In this document: positions 7,039-7,796 of the stretch, piece after piece
Position numbering within the stretch: the first letter of the stretch is position 1
Layout: each line of letters starts with the position of its first letter
Position numbers and translations under genes: made by a program
Assembly (NCBI GenBank): GCA_012513545.1
Contig: JAAZCB010000618.1
Span: 1 to 7,796 of the forward strand
DNA: 7,796 bases
Direction of reading: 5' to 3'
DNA from: Clostridiaceae bacterium
GTDB taxonomy: Bacteria > Bacillota_A > Clostridia > Acetivibrionales > Acetivibrionaceae
The notes under the pieces: model-generated
What the model was told of the DNA's origin: nothing
What the model saw: the letters and a program-made list of their open reading frames with translations, nothing else
The model's database searches: none

Positions 7039-7054
7039 TATTACCTGGTACTAA
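7038..7054. promoter_or_regulatory. FapR operator
   Basis: TTATTACCTGGTACTAA (minus strand TTAGTACC-A-GGTAATAA) is a 17-bp inverted repeat with one mismatched pair, extending to 19 bp. The TTAGTACC half-site and 17-bp length match the FapR operators known from Bacillus. It lies 69 nt upstream of the fapR start, where an autoregulatory site is expected, and overlaps or immediately follows the candidate promoters. Confidence 0.85.
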
Positions 7055-7067
7055 TCGCTGATGTTAA
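7038..7067 (-). promoter_or_regulatory. Candidate fapR operon promoter P1
   Basis: On the minus strand TTAACA (7067-7062), an 18-nt spacer and TAATAA (7043-7038) resemble a sigma-A promoter. The FapR palindrome fills the spacer end and the -10 box, so binding would block RNA polymerase. The boxes are imperfect and AT-rich sequence makes false matches easy. Confidence 0.45.
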
Positions 7068-7071
7068 AAGT

Positions 7072-7100
7072 ATATTATAAAATTAATTTATATGCAACAA
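7072..7100 (-). promoter_or_regulatory. Candidate fapR operon promoter P2
   Basis: TTGTTG (7100-7095), 17 nt, TAATAT (7077-7072) on the minus strand, or TATAAT (7079-7074) with 15 nt. Transcription would start near 7065, placing the FapR operator just downstream of the start as a roadblock. It is an alternative to P1; sequence alone cannot choose between them. Confidence 0.4.
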
Positions 7101-7125
7101 TTTCCTTAAATTTATATAATTTTTC

Positions 7126-7154
7126 GAATGAAACATGGGGAATGAAACAGGGGG
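7126..7154 (+). repeat. Tandem duplication at the element end
   Basis: GAATGAAACATGGGG (7126-7140) is followed by GAATGAAACAGGGGG (7140-7154): two copies of a 15-nt unit with a 14-nt period and one difference. The second copy forms the outer part of the left REP-like hairpin, so the first looks like a partial duplication of the element end. Confidence 0.65.
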
Positions 7155-7171
7155 ACGGTTCTTTTGTTTCA
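7143..7171 (+). repeat. Left REP-like hairpin of the RAYT element
   Basis: The ends TGAAACA and TGTTTCA pair perfectly, and the inner GGGGGA and TTCTTT pair with several G-T wobbles around a CGG loop. The core GGGGACGGTTCTTT recurs inverted at 7593-7617. Such GT-wobble hairpins are typical single-stranded recognition structures at the ends of RAYT elements. It contains the stop codon of the transposase remnant (7171-7169). Confidence 0.8.
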
Positions 7172-7547
7172 CTCAACTCTATTAACTAGACTTCCTGGAA
7201 TTCCAAGTATCCGTGACACCTGTCTTTTAGTAATACCTTCTATTATCTTTATTCAGCTAATAATTATATCCCTATGTGCTTTCGGTAGGCTTTTAACTGT
7301 AGCAATTTCAAATTTCCCTATAGTTTCTTAATATCTTCCCTTACTGTAGAACACCAAAATCGCTTAAGTAATCTGTTTTATGAGTTCCTTCATGTACAAC
7401 ATCTTCAAGAATCTTGACTCCACGACTTTGACGTACTACATACCTGGGGACTGGATTTGTGTTATTTTACAGTTGTTTTGGTTGGAGGTTTATCATGATA
7501 AATTGATAAATTCCAGACTCCCAAAGCAGTCTTGTTCTTCTTGGCAT
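7169..7547 (-). pseudogene. REP-associated tyrosine transposase (RAYT, TnpA_REP) remnant
   Basis: ATG at 7547, 8 nt after GGAGG (7560-7556), starts 'MPRRTRLLWESGIYQFIMI', the typical RAYT N-terminus, but the frame stops at 7467 after 26 codons. The C-terminal part is recognisable in another frame from about 7315: 'VKSLPKAHRDIII', an in-frame TGA (7255-7253) where Arg is usual, then 'KRQVSRILGIPGSLVNRV' ending at the TGA at 7171-7169. That tail is the helix-turn-helix-like end seen in clostridial RAYT proteins. The span is not a multiple of three, so there is at least one frameshift besides the internal stops and a large central deletion. The HUH motif and catalytic tyrosine are not found, so I take it as inactive. 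Confidence 0.82.
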
Positions 7548-7592
7548 AATGACTGCCTCCTTCATCTGGAATTTTATTGCATTTCATTCGCC

Positions 7593-7617
7593 GTGTCAAA
7601 GAACCGTCCCCTGTCAC
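7593..7617 (-). repeat. Right REP-like hairpin of the RAYT element
   Basis: Inverted counterpart of the left end: read on the minus strand it shares ACAGGGGACGGTTCTTT with 7143-7171. Its outer arms (GTGTCA and TGTCAC on the plus strand) pair with one mismatch. It contains the stop codon (7616-7614) of the upstream gene. Confidence 0.78.
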
Positions 7618-7796
7618 ATTATAGTTTTATCATATTGCCCTGAATCCTGTCTGATGTCCTCTATTTGCCATTTACCAGTATTGTATCTTAAGCAGAATGT
7701 CATTTTATTGCTTATATTTCCTTTTTTCAAACCAACAGCAAACTCCTTATATTCTTCTGTGTCTTTTTGAATATCAAATTCTAAATTATGTTCGGA
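7614..7796 (-). CDS. Unrecognised protein, C-terminal fragment
   Basis: A reading frame is open from the right window edge for 60 codons and ends at TGA 7616-7614; its start lies outside the window. The residues look like real protein rather than chance: charged and mixed, for example 'DIQKDTEEYKEF', then an alternating stretch 'MTFCLRYNTGKWQIEDI' that suggests beta-strands ending a small domain. The 'GKWQIEDI' ending recalls the last strands of NTF2-like or small lipoprotein domains, but this is weak and I assign no function. The stop codon lies inside the REP-like end of the RAYT element, so the C-terminus may have been altered by the insertion. It points toward fapR but is separated from it by the element and the operon promoter. 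Confidence 0.6.
   Translation of the reverse strand, partial: SEHNLEFDIQKDTEEYKEFAVGLKKGNISNKMTFCLRYNTGKWQIEDIRQDSGQYDKTIM

Larger units (their letters stand above)
7143..7617 (-). mobile_element. Degenerate RAYT/REP element (IS200/IS605-like Y1 transposase family)
   Basis: A 475-bp unit is bounded by inverted copies of a REP-like hairpin (7143-7171 and 7593-7617) and contains the broken N- and C-terminal ends of a REP-associated tyrosine transposase on the minus strand. A complete transposase gene would be roughly twice as long or more, so the central part, with the expected HUH and catalytic tyrosine regions, has been lost or scrambled. It cannot move on its own but might be mobilised in trans by an intact relative. 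It lies between the upstream gene and the fapR control region. Confidence 0.8.

Noticed and set aside
7380..7770. Two overlapping plus-strand ORFs (7380-7643 and 7549-7770)
   Set aside because: They run antisense across the RAYT remnant and across the open frame of the partial upstream gene, crossing the REP hairpin; they are chance ORFs.
1..7796. CRISPR array, tRNA, rRNA or riboswitch
   Set aside because: No regularly spaced repeats, tRNA-like cloverleaf or known riboswitch core was recognised by eye on either strand.

Overview
The window reads almost entirely on the minus strand. It carries a low-GC Firmicute (Clostridia-type) fatty-acid and phospholipid synthesis operon. The clues are the low GC content, strong GGAGG-type ribosome binding sites, a FapR regulator gene at the head of the operon, and the order fapR-plsX-fabH-fabD-fabG-acpP-fabF, followed by rnc and a radical SAM gene. 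A cellulolytic-clostridium relative (Ruminiclostridium/Acetivibrio type) is a reasonable guess, but the sequence alone does not fix the genus.

Layout in transcription order (right to left). 7614-7796: C-terminal 60 codons of an unrecognised gene cut by the window edge. 7143-7617: a decayed RAYT (REP-associated Y1 transposase) element bounded by inverted REP-like hairpins. 6970-7142: AT-rich control region with a near-perfect 17-bp FapR operator and candidate promoters. 6403-6969 fapR; 5320-6339 plsX (TTG start); 4341-5342 fabH (overlapping plsX); 3373-4308 fabD; 2576-3319 fabG; 2254-2484 acpP, with a strong hairpin/T-run terminator starting at its stop codon. 2128-2253: a fabF leader with an imperfect hairpin. 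895-2127 fabF, followed by a second hairpin at 841-872. 78-800 rnc (GTG start), overlapping by 4 nt the start of a radical SAM gene (1-81) that leaves the window.

Together the genes supply malonyl-ACP (FabD), start chains (FabH), elongate (FabF), reduce the beta-keto group (FabG), carry the chain (ACP) and hand acyl groups to phospholipid synthesis (PlsX). FapR is the malonyl-CoA-responsive repressor expected to act at 7038-7054. The dehydratase (FabZ), enoyl reductase (FabK/FabI) and acetyl-CoA carboxylase genes are not in the window. Two intrinsic terminator-like hairpins split the operon after acpP and after fabF, which suggests graded expression.

The core is ordinary, and I see no convincing undescribed system. 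The points most worth a second look are the RAYT remnant whose end supplies the stop codon of the neighbouring gene, the fabF leader hairpin, and a substitution at a ligand-contact position of FapR.
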